A stretch of DNA of 64,000 bases, taken from the NCBI RefSeq assembly GCF_010233585.1, contig NZ_CP045997.1:4431332-4495331 (forward strand). Direction: 5' to 3'. Made by a program: the position numbers and the translations under genes. Shown here piece after piece: positions 8,665-16,275 of the stretch. The stretch comes from Spirosoma endbachense (GTDB lineage Bacteria; Bacteroidota; Bacteroidia; Cytophagales; Spirosomataceae). A model generated the notes under the pieces. The model searched no databases, was not told where the DNA came from, and saw only the letters and a list, made by a program, of their open reading frames with translations. Position 1 is the stretch's first letter. Each line of letters begins with the position of its first letter.

Positions 8665-9858
8665 ATGAAAAAACAAACCAAAGCCATCCGTACTCAGGCG
8701 CAGAAATCGCAGAATCGCGAACATTCTGTACCGCTATATCTAACATCGAGTTTTGCCTTTGAAAGTGCCGAACAGGGAAAAGCATTGTTCGAAGAAACCG
8801 AAGAGGGAAATATCTACTCGCGCTTCTCGAACCCGAACGTGACCGAGTTTGTCGATAAGGTCTGCATGCTGGAAAATGCCGAAGATGGCATTGCCACCGG
8901 AACGGGCATGGCGGCCGTGTTTGCGAGTATGGCTGGTCTATTAAAATCAGGTGATCATCTGGTGGCCTGTCGGGCCTTGTTCGGGTCGGCGCATCAGATC
9001 ATCACGCAGATTCTCAGCAAATGGGGTATTACGCATACCTATGTAGACGCTACTGCGTCAGAAGCAGAATGGGAAGCTGCCATGCAGCCCAACACCCGGA
9101 TGGTCTACCTCGAAACTCCGTCGAACCCAGGTCTTGAACTGGTCGATCTGGAAATGCTGAGCCGATTGAAAACGAAATACGGCTTTATTCTGAACGTCGA
9201 CAATTGTTTTGCCACTCCAATTCTGCAAACCCCCATTGATTATGGAGCTGATTTGTCGATTCATTCGGCGACCAAGTTTATGGATGGTCAGGGACGTGTG
9301 CTGGGAGGTATCGTTGTCGGCTCAAAAGAATTGATTCAGCCGATTCGGTTCTTTGCGCGGCATACGGGGCCATCGCTGTCGCCGTTTAATGCCTGGATCT
9401 TATCGAAAAGTCTGGAAACGCTTGATTTGCGCATGGAGCGTCATTGCCGCAATGCGCTTCAACTGGCCGAAGCGCTGGATACCCACGCCGAAGTTGAACG
9501 GGTGCTGTATCCATTCCTTCCCTCCCATCCACAATATGATCTGGCCAAACGGCAGATGAGCGCGGGTGGCGCCATTGTAACGATTGAGCTGGAAGGCGGA
9601 TTCGAGCGTGTGAAAGCGTTTTTCGATGCATTAACTATTCCTACCCTTTCCTCAAATCTTGGTGATTCGCGGACCATTGTAACGAACCCGAACACGACGA
9701 CACATGCCAAATTGAAACCTGAAGAAAAGGCTGCATTGGGTATTACGCCGGGCCTCATTCGTATTTCGGTGGGTCTGGAAGCGATCGAGGATCTGATCGA
9801 GGATTTCACGCAGGCAGTAGAAAAATCGGCGGAGGTAGTTAAAGAGAAAGTAGCCTAG
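8665..9858 (+). CDS. metZ: O-succinylhomoserine sulfhydrylase (trans-sulfuration PLP enzyme)
   Basis: 397 aa member of the Cys/Met metabolism PLP family. The PLP lysine is K204 in HSATKFMDGQGR; D179 (NVDN) contacts the pyridine ring; YSRFSNPNV at 51-59 and ETPSNP at 150-155 are family signatures. Close features to MetZ (short N-terminus, MDGQGRVLGG after the lysine) favour O-succinylhomoserine sulfhydrylase, which joins sulfide to make homocysteine. Cystathionine gamma-synthase or O-acetylhomoserine sulfhydrylase are alternatives. In this locus it would use the sulfide made by the sulfite reductase. Confidence 0.85.
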   Translation: MKKQTKAIRTQAQKSQNREHSVPLYLTSSFAFESAEQGKALFEETEEGNIYSRFSNPNVTEFVDKVCMLENAEDGIATGTGMAAVFASMAGLLKSGDHLVACRALFGSAHQIITQILSKWGITHTYVDATASEAEWEAAMQPNTRMVYLETPSNPGLELVDLEMLSRLKTKYGFILNVDNCFATPILQTPIDYGADLSIHSATKFMDGQGRVLGGIVVGSKELIQPIRFFARHTGPSLSPFNAWILSKSLETLDLRMERHCRNALQLAEALDTHAEVERVLYPFLPSHPQYDLAKRQMSAGGAIVTIELEGGFERVKAFFDALTIPTLSSNLGDSRTIVTNPNTTTHAKLKPEEKAALGITPGLIRISVGLEAIEDLIEDFTQAVEKSAEVVKEKVA

Positions 9859-10070
9859 CACCATGTAGTAGGCTAAAACATATATTGGCCACGAGCATCG
9901 AATGCTTCCCGTGTAAACAGGCATTCATTCAGGCATCCTGGAACTGACCTTTTGCCCGAAAAAGACCTAGAAGCATACTGGCGAATGGGCTCTGTCTGTT
10001 TATTGAATAGAACCCGAATATGAGTGTGATTGAATGACAAAAAAATGAACAGGCAAACGAAGACAGGTAG
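9859..10070. other. Spacer between metZ and the Gfo/Idh fragment
   Basis: No gene is supported. A minus-strand frame (82 codons, 9873-10121) is open, but it crosses the Gfo/Idh remnant and resembles nothing I recognise. Confidence 0.4.
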
Positions 10071-10244
10071 CGTGAAGTTCCTGCCACTGACCCGTTTGCG
10101 TACTTTGCCAGGCTGATTCACGGGGAAACTAAACCGGACGAATTAACGTCATTAGAAAACAATGTGATTGTCATGGAAATTCTTGATGCTGCCCGCCGGT
10201 CGGCTAAAACAGGCAAGGCGGTATCACTAAAACAGAAATTATGA
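10071..10244 (+). pseudogene. Decayed C-terminal fragment of a Gfo/Idh/MocA oxidoreductase
   Basis: An open frame with no start codon runs from just after the TAG at 10068-10070 to TGA at 10242-10244. It encodes about 57 residues that read like the C-terminus of Gfo/Idh/MocA dehydrogenases: TDPFAYFARLIHGETKPDEL, then LENNVIVMEILDAARRSAKT and GKAVSLKQKL. The rest of the gene is missing upstream. Its stop overlaps the cysH ATG (ATGA), so a complete gene may once have been translationally coupled to cysH. The upstream part of the spacer (9859-10070) holds nothing I can assign. Confidence 0.7.
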
Positions 10245-10957
10245 TTGCCGAACCTACTTCCTACACGCTCGAAAGTCTGGCCGGCCGATTACACGGCCTG
10301 AGCAATATTGAAGCACTGCGAACACTGGCCGAGCTATTTCCGGGCGAGGTTATTTTTTCGACTAGTCTGGGCTACGAAGATCAGGTCATTACCGACCTGA
10401 TTCTGGCCAATGATATTCCGATTAAGATTTTCACCCTTGATACGGGTCGGATGTTTTCAGAAACCTATTCGGTCTGGAAGAAAACGAACGACCGGTATGA
10501 TGCAAAAATTGAAGCCTATTTTCCGAAAGCAGATGCCGTTGAATCGTTAATGACGACGAAAGGGCCATATAGCTTTTATGACTCGGTCGAGAATCGGAAA
10601 GAGTGTTGCGGTATTCGTAAAATAGAACCATTGAACCGGGCACTGAAAGGGCAGAAAATCTGGATCACGGGCATTCGGGCCGAACAGTCGGCCAACCGCC
10701 AGACCATGACCCAACTCGAATGGGATGACTCCCACAGCCTGTTTAAGTTTCATCCGCTGATGGACTGGACGTTTGACGAGGTGAAACAATACGTAAAAGA
10801 CCATAACGTACCTTATAACCCGCTCCACGACCGGGGTTTTGTCAGTATCGGTTGTCAGCCCTGTACCCGCGCCATTCAACCCGGCGAAGATTTCCGTGCT
10901 GGCCGCTGGTGGTGGGAAGATAACTCGAAGAAAGAGTGTGGATTACATGTTAAATGA
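10241..10957 (+). CDS. cysH: Assimilatory adenylyl-sulfate (APS) reductase, CysH family
   Basis: 238 aa. SLGYEDQVI near 42-50 and LDTGRMFSETY near 66-76 belong to the PP-loop-like nucleotide fold. The cysteine pairs C122-C123 (KECCGIRK) and C205/C208 (GCQPC) are the [4Fe-4S] ligands that mark the APS-using type rather than the cluster-free PAPS type; C233 in KKECGLH is the catalytic thiol. Reaction: APS plus reduced thioredoxin to sulfite plus AMP. This fits the locus, which has cysD and cysN but no APS kinase domain. The ATG lies in the ATGA overlap with the decayed fragment upstream. Confidence 0.92.
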   Translation: MIAEPTSYTLESLAGRLHGLSNIEALRTLAELFPGEVIFSTSLGYEDQVITDLILANDIPIKIFTLDTGRMFSETYSVWKKTNDRYDAKIEAYFPKADAVESLMTTKGPYSFYDSVENRKECCGIRKIEPLNRALKGQKIWITGIRAEQSANRQTMTQLEWDDSHSLFKFHPLMDWTFDEVKQYVKDHNVPYNPLHDRGFVSIGCQPCTRAIQPGEDFRAGRWWWEDNSKKECGLHVK

Positions 10958-11025
10958 GCGAAAGGGTGAAAGAGTGAAAGAGCGATTGTTCTCCACTCTT
11001 TCGCTCATTTGCTCTTTCACTCATT
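10953..11025. repeat. Imperfect hairpin of AATGAGYGAAAG words, cysH-cysD spacer
   Basis: Arms 10953-10984 and 10994-11025 (32 nt each) pair with about seven mismatches, mostly G-T type. The left arm covers the cysH stop codon. The spacer is built almost wholly from short GARTGARYGAAAG-like words. It may stabilise the upstream message or tune cysD expression. Confidence 0.6.
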
Positions 11026-11031
11026 AAACGA

Positions 11032-11934
11032 ATGAAACTCGATTATTTAGATCAGCTCGAATCCGAAGCCATCCATATCATGCGGGAGGTTGCCGGTCAA
11101 TTTGAGCGCCCCGCGCTGCTGTTTTCGGGTGGCAAAGATTCCATTACCCTGGTCCATCTGGCTCTGAAAGCCTTCAGACCGGGGAAATTTCCGTTTCCAC
11201 TCGTGCATATCGATACGGGACACAACTTTCAGGAAGCACTCGATTACCGCGATAACCTGGCCGAACGGATCGGCGAAAAACTCATCGTCCGGTACGTTGA
11301 GGACACGATCCGCGAGAAAAAACTCAAGGAACCAACGGGCCGGAATGCGACCCGAAACGGCCTGCAAACCTTCACCTTGCTCGATACCATCGAAGAATTC
11401 GAATTCGATGCCTGTATCGGAGGTGCCCGTCGCGACGAAGAGAAAGCACGGGCTAAAGAGCGCGTTTTCTCCGTACGGGATGAGTTTGGTTCCTGGGATC
11501 CGAAACGCCAGCGCCCTGAACTCTGGAACTTATACAACGGTCGGATTCATAAAGGCGAAAATGTTCGTGTATTCCCGATCTCGAACTGGACTGAACTCGA
11601 CGTCTGGAATTACATCCGGCGCGAAAAGATCGAACTGCCCAGCATTTATTTCGCTCATGAACGCGAGCTACTCATCCGCGATGGTAAACTAATGGCCACT
11701 GCCGGTGGTGTTATCAAACCCGAAGCCGATGATCAGCTCGTGACCCGGCGTGTGCGCTTCCGTACGGTGGGTGATATTTCCTGCACGGCGGCCTCTGAAT
11801 CGCAGGCCGACACACTCGACGCGGTTATCGACGAAATTCAGGCTACGCGTATCTCCGAACGGGGCGAAACCCGCATGGATGATCAGCTCAGCGAAGCAGC
11901 CATGGAAGACCGCAAAAAAGGCGGCTATTTTTAA
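11032..11934 (+). CDS. cysD: Sulfate adenylyltransferase subunit 2
   Basis: 300 aa, full length for CysD. The PP-loop FSGGKDS is at residues 31-37; GGARRDEEKARAKERVFS (near 130) and FPISNWTELDVWNYI (near 182) are family blocks. With the CysN GTPase it forms ATP sulfurylase, making APS and pyrophosphate from ATP and sulfate. It sits between cysH and cysN in the same direction, an operon in the usual order. Confidence 0.96.
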   Translation: MKLDYLDQLESEAIHIMREVAGQFERPALLFSGGKDSITLVHLALKAFRPGKFPFPLVHIDTGHNFQEALDYRDNLAERIGEKLIVRYVEDTIREKKLKEPTGRNATRNGLQTFTLLDTIEEFEFDACIGGARRDEEKARAKERVFSVRDEFGSWDPKRQRPELWNLYNGRIHKGENVRVFPISNWTELDVWNYIRREKIELPSIYFAHERELLIRDGKLMATAGGVIKPEADDQLVTRRVRFRTVGDISCTAASESQADTLDAVIDEIQATRISERGETRMDDQLSEAAMEDRKKGGYF

Positions 11935-11937
11935 TCG

Positions 11938-12017
11938 TGAATGATTGAATGAGCGAATGCGCGAATAATAACAGCCGCAAAACCATTCACTTATTCACTC
12001 ATTCACTCAATCACTCA
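11938..12017. repeat. Imperfect hairpin of TGAATGAGYGAATG words, cysD-cysN spacer
   Basis: The left part (GAATGATTGAATGAGCGAAT) and the right part (TTCACTCATTCACTCAATCA) are largely complementary. The spacer resembles the cysH-cysD spacer in its repeated words but differs in exact sequence. Confidence 0.5.
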
Positions 12018-12025
12018 TTGAGTTA

Positions 12026-13291
12026 ATGGATCTCTTACGATTTATAACCGCCGGTTCGGTAGACGACGGCAAAAGCACGCTCATCGGGCGGCTTCTTTAC
12101 GATTCTAAATCCATTCTGGCCGACCAGCTCGAAGCGATCGAACGAGCCAGTAAAAGCCGCGACGACGGCGAAATTGACCTGGCTCTGTTAACCGATGGCC
12201 TTCGCTCGGAACGAGAACAGGGCATTACGATCGACGTCGCTTATCGCTATTTCCAGACACCGAAGCGTAAGTTTATCATTGTGGACGCGCCGGGCCATAT
12301 TCAGTATACCCGCAACATGGTGACGGGTGCGTCGAACTGTCAGTTAGCCATTGTTCTGGTCGACGCCCGGCATGGCGTGGCTGAACAGACCCGTCGGCAT
12401 TCGCTGATTGCGTCGCTTCTTGGCATTCCGCATATTGTGGTGGCGATCAACAAGATGGATCTGGTGGGCTACTCTCAGAATGTGTTCTCCGATATCTGCA
12501 TTCAGTACGCTGAGCTAGCGAAAAAGCTGAATGTTCATCAAGTGACATACATTCCAATGAGTGCGCTCAATGGCGATAATGTTGTCGACCGGTCAGAAAC
12601 GATGCCCTGGTATGAAGGTCAGACCCTGCTTGAACACCTGGAGACGGTAGTGATCGATGACGATGTCAACGGAGAAACGGAAGATCATCATCCGGGTCGT
12701 TTTCCGGTTCAGTATGTGATCCGCCCTCAAACCGCCGAGCTACACGACTATCGGGGCTATGCGGGTAAAATAACCAGTGGTATCTTTCGCAAAGGCGACG
12801 CAATCACGGTATTACCTTCCGGAGAAACATCGACTATCGATGCCATCGAAATAGCTGAAACCCAGCTGGATGAAGCCGTTACGCCGATGTCGGTTGTTTT
12901 ACACCTGGCAACGGATGTCGACATTAGCCGGGGCGACCTCATCGTACGATCCGATATCCAGCCAATCAGTAGCCAGACGGTCGAGGCAATGCTTTGCTGG
13001 ATGGATACCAAAGAGTTTAAGGTTGGTAATAAATACGTTTTACAGGTGGGCACTTCCCGGACCCGTTGCTCCGTACGGGCGATTGCCTACCAGCTAAATA
13101 TCAATACGTACGAGGAAATTGAAGGCGTAGATAGCCTCAAATTGAACGATTTAGCCAAAGTAGTTCTGCGTACGGCCCAGCCCATTAGTTTCGATCCGTA
13201 TCAAAAAAACCGCGCTACAGGCGGAGCCATCCTGATTGATGAGACCTCGAATGTAACCGTGGGCGCATTGATGCTCGTAGGCGAAGCCTAA
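12026..13291 (+). CDS. cysN: Sulfate adenylyltransferase subunit 1 (GTPase)
   Basis: 421 aa EF-Tu-like GTPase subunit of ATP sulfurylase. G1 GSVDDGKST at 10-18, the QGITIDVAYRYF switch region near 65-76, G3 DAPGH at 87-91 and G4 NKMD at 142-145 are all intact. GTP hydrolysis drives APS formation by CysD. The protein ends after the beta-barrel domains and has no fused CysC (APS kinase), so PAPS is not made by this polypeptide, in agreement with the APS-type reductase. A 19-bp perfect terminator hairpin follows. Confidence 0.96.
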   Translation: MDLLRFITAGSVDDGKSTLIGRLLYDSKSILADQLEAIERASKSRDDGEIDLALLTDGLRSEREQGITIDVAYRYFQTPKRKFIIVDAPGHIQYTRNMVTGASNCQLAIVLVDARHGVAEQTRRHSLIASLLGIPHIVVAINKMDLVGYSQNVFSDICIQYAELAKKLNVHQVTYIPMSALNGDNVVDRSETMPWYEGQTLLEHLETVVIDDDVNGETEDHHPGRFPVQYVIRPQTAELHDYRGYAGKITSGIFRKGDAITVLPSGETSTIDAIEIAETQLDEAVTPMSVVLHLATDVDISRGDLIVRSDIQPISSQTVEAMLCWMDTKEFKVGNKYVLQVGTSRTRCSVRAIAYQLNINTYEEIEGVDSLKLNDLAKVVLRTAQPISFDPYQKNRATGGAILIDETSNVTVGALMLVGEA

Positions 13292-13354
13292 ATAAATCGC
13301 CTTAACAGGCGTGTATTGATTCCGGTCTGTTACATGCCTGTTAAGGCGATTTAT
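13292..13354 (+). terminator. Perfect 19-bp hairpin after cysN
   Basis: Arms 13292-13310 and 13336-13354 are exact complements with a 25-nt loop, starting at the cysN stop. It separates the cysH-D-N block from the next gene. Confidence 0.7.
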
Positions 13355-13633
13355 CCGTTTAGTGAGTTAGTCGTTCACGACATCGATATAGCTGAAATTG
13401 ATTTTCAGTTAATCCAATCCTTTTCTTACCCTGATTTTCAGCTTCAGTATAAACCGGGCGGGTTTCTATCGTAAATTCATGCCAATCTACTGTAGTCTAT
13501 CTGAGCAACCCTAGCATATCGAAATTCAACGATAAATCCTGGTAATTTTAACAGGGTCGATAAACCGGGTAATCCAATCAGCAAGGACTCCATATTTTAT
13601 TGGCAGTAGGTTAAGGACGTAAATCCCTATACG
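13355..13633. other. Spacer upstream of the GAF-like protein gene
   Basis: AT-rich in places, with no recognised gene. It should hold the promoter of the 776-aa protein, but I see no convincing TTTG/TAnnTTTG pair. Confidence 0.4.
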
Positions 13634-15964
13634 ATGAACCTATTCGCTTTCCCAGACGCTCCATTTCAGGTACAACTGTGTTTCGATCCGATTATTACGA
13701 ATCTGGAAAAGCGAGCTGCCGAAACTACGGGTGAAGAAGCTCATCGGGCACTGTCTTTACTGGACAAAATCGCTGCCTATCCCGAACTGCGAAACGGTAT
13801 CACAAATGCTTCTCAGATTACGCAGAATACCGAGCTGATTAGCAGCCTATTGGCCGATTATTTCCCTGCCGCACTGACGCTGAATGAAATTAAGGCCGCC
13901 AACATCCCCTATTCTGGAATTATTTTCAACCACACCCAGCGATTCAAAAACATTCTTAACGCGGCAGGGCCAGACTTTACAATCAATATCCGGGATTTCG
14001 AGGAGCATCAATTTTATATTAGCAGTTGCTGTCTTATCCTGAATCAACACTATAACACCCAACTCGATTTCAGTAAGCCGCTATTCTTCGATATCCCAAC
14101 CAGAGATGGCATCATTAAGCATTATCGAATCCTGTATAATGGTGATTTTCTGGAGATACTTCCTACCGAAAAGGCCGTTAAGTTGTCGCAGGACGATATT
14201 AGCCTTTTATTAGACAAGTATAATGACCTGGATTTGTGGAAAGAGAAATTTCCTAAAGAGAGCTGGCGTCTGAAAGGTTTTGCCATCATGACCCTGTTCG
14301 ATGCCACCGTTGAGAACGCGGTTTCCTTATTTAAAGAGAAATTACTGGGATTAAGTGCGGTCGATTTTCACGTCAATATTGAATCAATCTTCCAGTCAAT
14401 TTTCCAGATTCCCGATCTAAAGGTTGGGTTTTCACTCTTTAAATCAGACCAATACCGATTTACGAGGGCCGCTTTTGGGCACCCTATGTTTAGTTTTATC
14501 GTCGCCGATGGTCATTCTTATACGGCCGAAGAGGAATTAGGTTCCTACACGTATCGTAGCCTGGTTCATGAGCGAGTATACGTTGCCGCATCAAATACTG
14601 CTGAATTTCTGGCTGTACACCCTGAGAGTCAGTTAGCGAGTCGCTTTTTAGCCCAAAATATTCAAAGTTTTATTCTCGCACCTGTTGTTAAAAATCAAGT
14701 TTTATTAGGTGTTCTGGAGATTGGTTCGCATTTGCCCCAAAAGCTCAATAGCGTAAATGCCAACAAACTGGAGGTAATTATGTCTTTTTTAACGGACACC
14801 GTTGAACGGCTGATTGCCCAAATGGAAAACCAGATTCAGGCCATAATTCAGGACAGGTTTACTGCTATTCACCCCAGTGTCAACTGGAAATTCAGGGCAG
14901 AGGCACAACGGCTTATTGAGGTTTCGCAATCGGGCGTCCTCTCAGCCGTGAGCGAAATCGCCTTTCCAGCCGTATACCCCCTCTATGGGCAGATCGATGT
15001 GAAAGGCTCATCGGAAGCACGGAACGAGAGTGTTCAGCATGATCTGCAACAGCAACTTAAAACACTGGTTGCACTTTTAGAAGGACTAAGCGAGCAACTA
15101 CCAACGGAGTCTGGTTATTTCCGGGAAGCGCAGCAGCAATTATCGGATTTCCTGATCGAGCTTTCGATGGGCATGAAAGCCAGCACAGAACAGCACATTA
15201 CTATGTATATAGAACGAACTGTTCATGATCGTTTACAGCAACTGGCAAGCGCTGACCAACTGCCCGAGATAAAGGCTTATTTCGCTGAAACGATTAAGGA
15301 TAAAGGTGCCTTTCATGCTTGTCGCCGACGGTATGAAACGACCATTTCAAGGATTAACGATACATTGGCCGACCTGCTCGATAAGCGGCAAACAGAAGCC
15401 CAGACAATTTTCCCCCATTACTACGAGCGATTTAAAACCGATGGCGTCGAACATAATTTATACATTGGCCAATCCATTGCCCCTACCCATGAATTTGACG
15501 AAGAAAAGCTGAATGAGTTACGGTTATGGCAGCTTCGTGTACTTTGTGAACAATTCATAGCTCACCAGCAACTTTTACCCAGTTTACCCTATCCGCTTGA
15601 GGTAACGGCGCTGGTTCTGGTGTATCCGTCAACGATCGGCATACGATTTCGAATGGATGAAAAGCGATTTGATGTCGATGGAAGTTATAATGTGCGCTAT
15701 GAAATTGTTAAGAAGCGCATCGATAAAGCGCTTATAAAAGGAACCACCGAACGAATAACGCAGGCGGGTCATCTTTCAATTGTATATATTAATGACGCCG
15801 ATGAACTGGCTTATACTTATTATATGCGCCAGTTGCAGCAACTGAACCTGCTGGAAGAAGCGATAACAAACGTTGAGGTTGAAGATTTGCAGGGGATTTC
15901 CGGTCTAAAACTGTTACGGTCTAAGCTAAAACACGAGGGAGTCTTGCGTTTAGCCGTTAGCTAA
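13634..15964 (+). CDS. GAF-like domain protein of unknown function in the sulfur locus
   Basis: 776 aa, soluble, no signal peptide or membrane segment. The region around residues 230-400 (including SFIVADGHSYTAEEE, then AVHPESQLASRFLAQN and FILAPVVKNQVLLGVLEIGS) has the pattern of a GAF sensory domain. The flanks are helical; 465-620 looks like a long helical bundle. No kinase, cyclase or DNA-binding output domain is seen. It lies between cysN and the sulfite reductase on the same strand but has a terminator hairpin on each side, so it may be its own unit. A role in sensing for sulfur metabolism is only a guess from position. Confidence 0.6.
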   Translation: MNLFAFPDAPFQVQLCFDPIITNLEKRAAETTGEEAHRALSLLDKIAAYPELRNGITNASQITQNTELISSLLADYFPAALTLNEIKAANIPYSGIIFNHTQRFKNILNAAGPDFTINIRDFEEHQFYISSCCLILNQHYNTQLDFSKPLFFDIPTRDGIIKHYRILYNGDFLEILPTEKAVKLSQDDISLLLDKYNDLDLWKEKFPKESWRLKGFAIMTLFDATVENAVSLFKEKLLGLSAVDFHVNIESIFQSIFQIPDLKVGFSLFKSDQYRFTRAAFGHPMFSFIVADGHSYTAEEELGSYTYRSLVHERVYVAASNTAEFLAVHPESQLASRFLAQNIQSFILAPVVKNQVLLGVLEIGSHLPQKLNSVNANKLEVIMSFLTDTVERLIAQMENQIQAIIQDRFTAIHPSVNWKFRAEAQRLIEVSQSGVLSAVSEIAFPAVYPLYGQIDVKGSSEARNESVQHDLQQQLKTLVALLEGLSEQLPTESGYFREAQQQLSDFLIELSMGMKASTEQHITMYIERTVHDRLQQLASADQLPEIKAYFAETIKDKGAFHACRRRYETTISRINDTLADLLDKRQTEAQTIFPHYYERFKTDGVEHNLYIGQSIAPTHEFDEEKLNELRLWQLRVLCEQFIAHQQLLPSLPYPLEVTALVLVYPSTIGIRFRMDEKRFDVDGSYNVRYEIVKKRIDKALIKGTTERITQAGHLSIVYINDADELAYTYYMRQLQQLNLLEEAITNVEVEDLQGISGLKLLRSKLKHEGVLRLAVS

Positions 15965-16016
15965 ACAGACCTGATTAACACCAGACGGATTGAATGGCCT
16001 GGCCAAGTCTGTTTTT
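15963..16016 (+). terminator. Terminator after the GAF-like gene
   Basis: Arms 15963-15970 (AAACAGAC) and 16007-16014 (GTCTGTTT) are exact complements and a T run follows. Confidence 0.5.
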
Positions 16017-16275
16017 CGTTGGAAACGCCAACCAATCAGATAGTCTATTTATCTAATAGTGTGGTCATTACCAATTAGCTACAAGTTATTGACCAGTCGA
16101 TTAGTCATAACCAATTCTTATCGTCCATAACCAAAAGTTGGGCACCTGCTGAACCCAATCCGCCAAAATTTCCTTTATTATTGTACACGGAAATCGTCCT
16201 GAACTTGTAACGCCGGTTAAAAACGGCGTTTTGTTCAAAAGAATTAGTTGATCAAATCTATAGAGTTTAATACAT
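16017..16275. other. Leader region of the sulfite reductase gene
   Basis: AT-rich spacer with several TNACCAATT-like repeats near 16068-16120. No gene is seen. It ends in the terminator-like hairpin at 16209-16232. Confidence 0.4.
16209..16232 (+). terminator. Terminator-like hairpin 44 nt before the sulfite reductase start
   Basis: Arms 16209-16215 (AACGCCG) and 16224-16230 (CGGCGTT), 8-nt A-rich loop, followed by TT. It is well past the terminator of the previous gene (15963-16016), so it could attenuate the sulfite reductase transcript. The TSUP leader has a comparable hairpin. Confidence 0.45.

Noticed and set aside
9873..10121. An 82-codon minus-strand frame between metZ and cysH
   Set aside because: It runs across the plus-strand Gfo/Idh remnant and matches nothing recognised.
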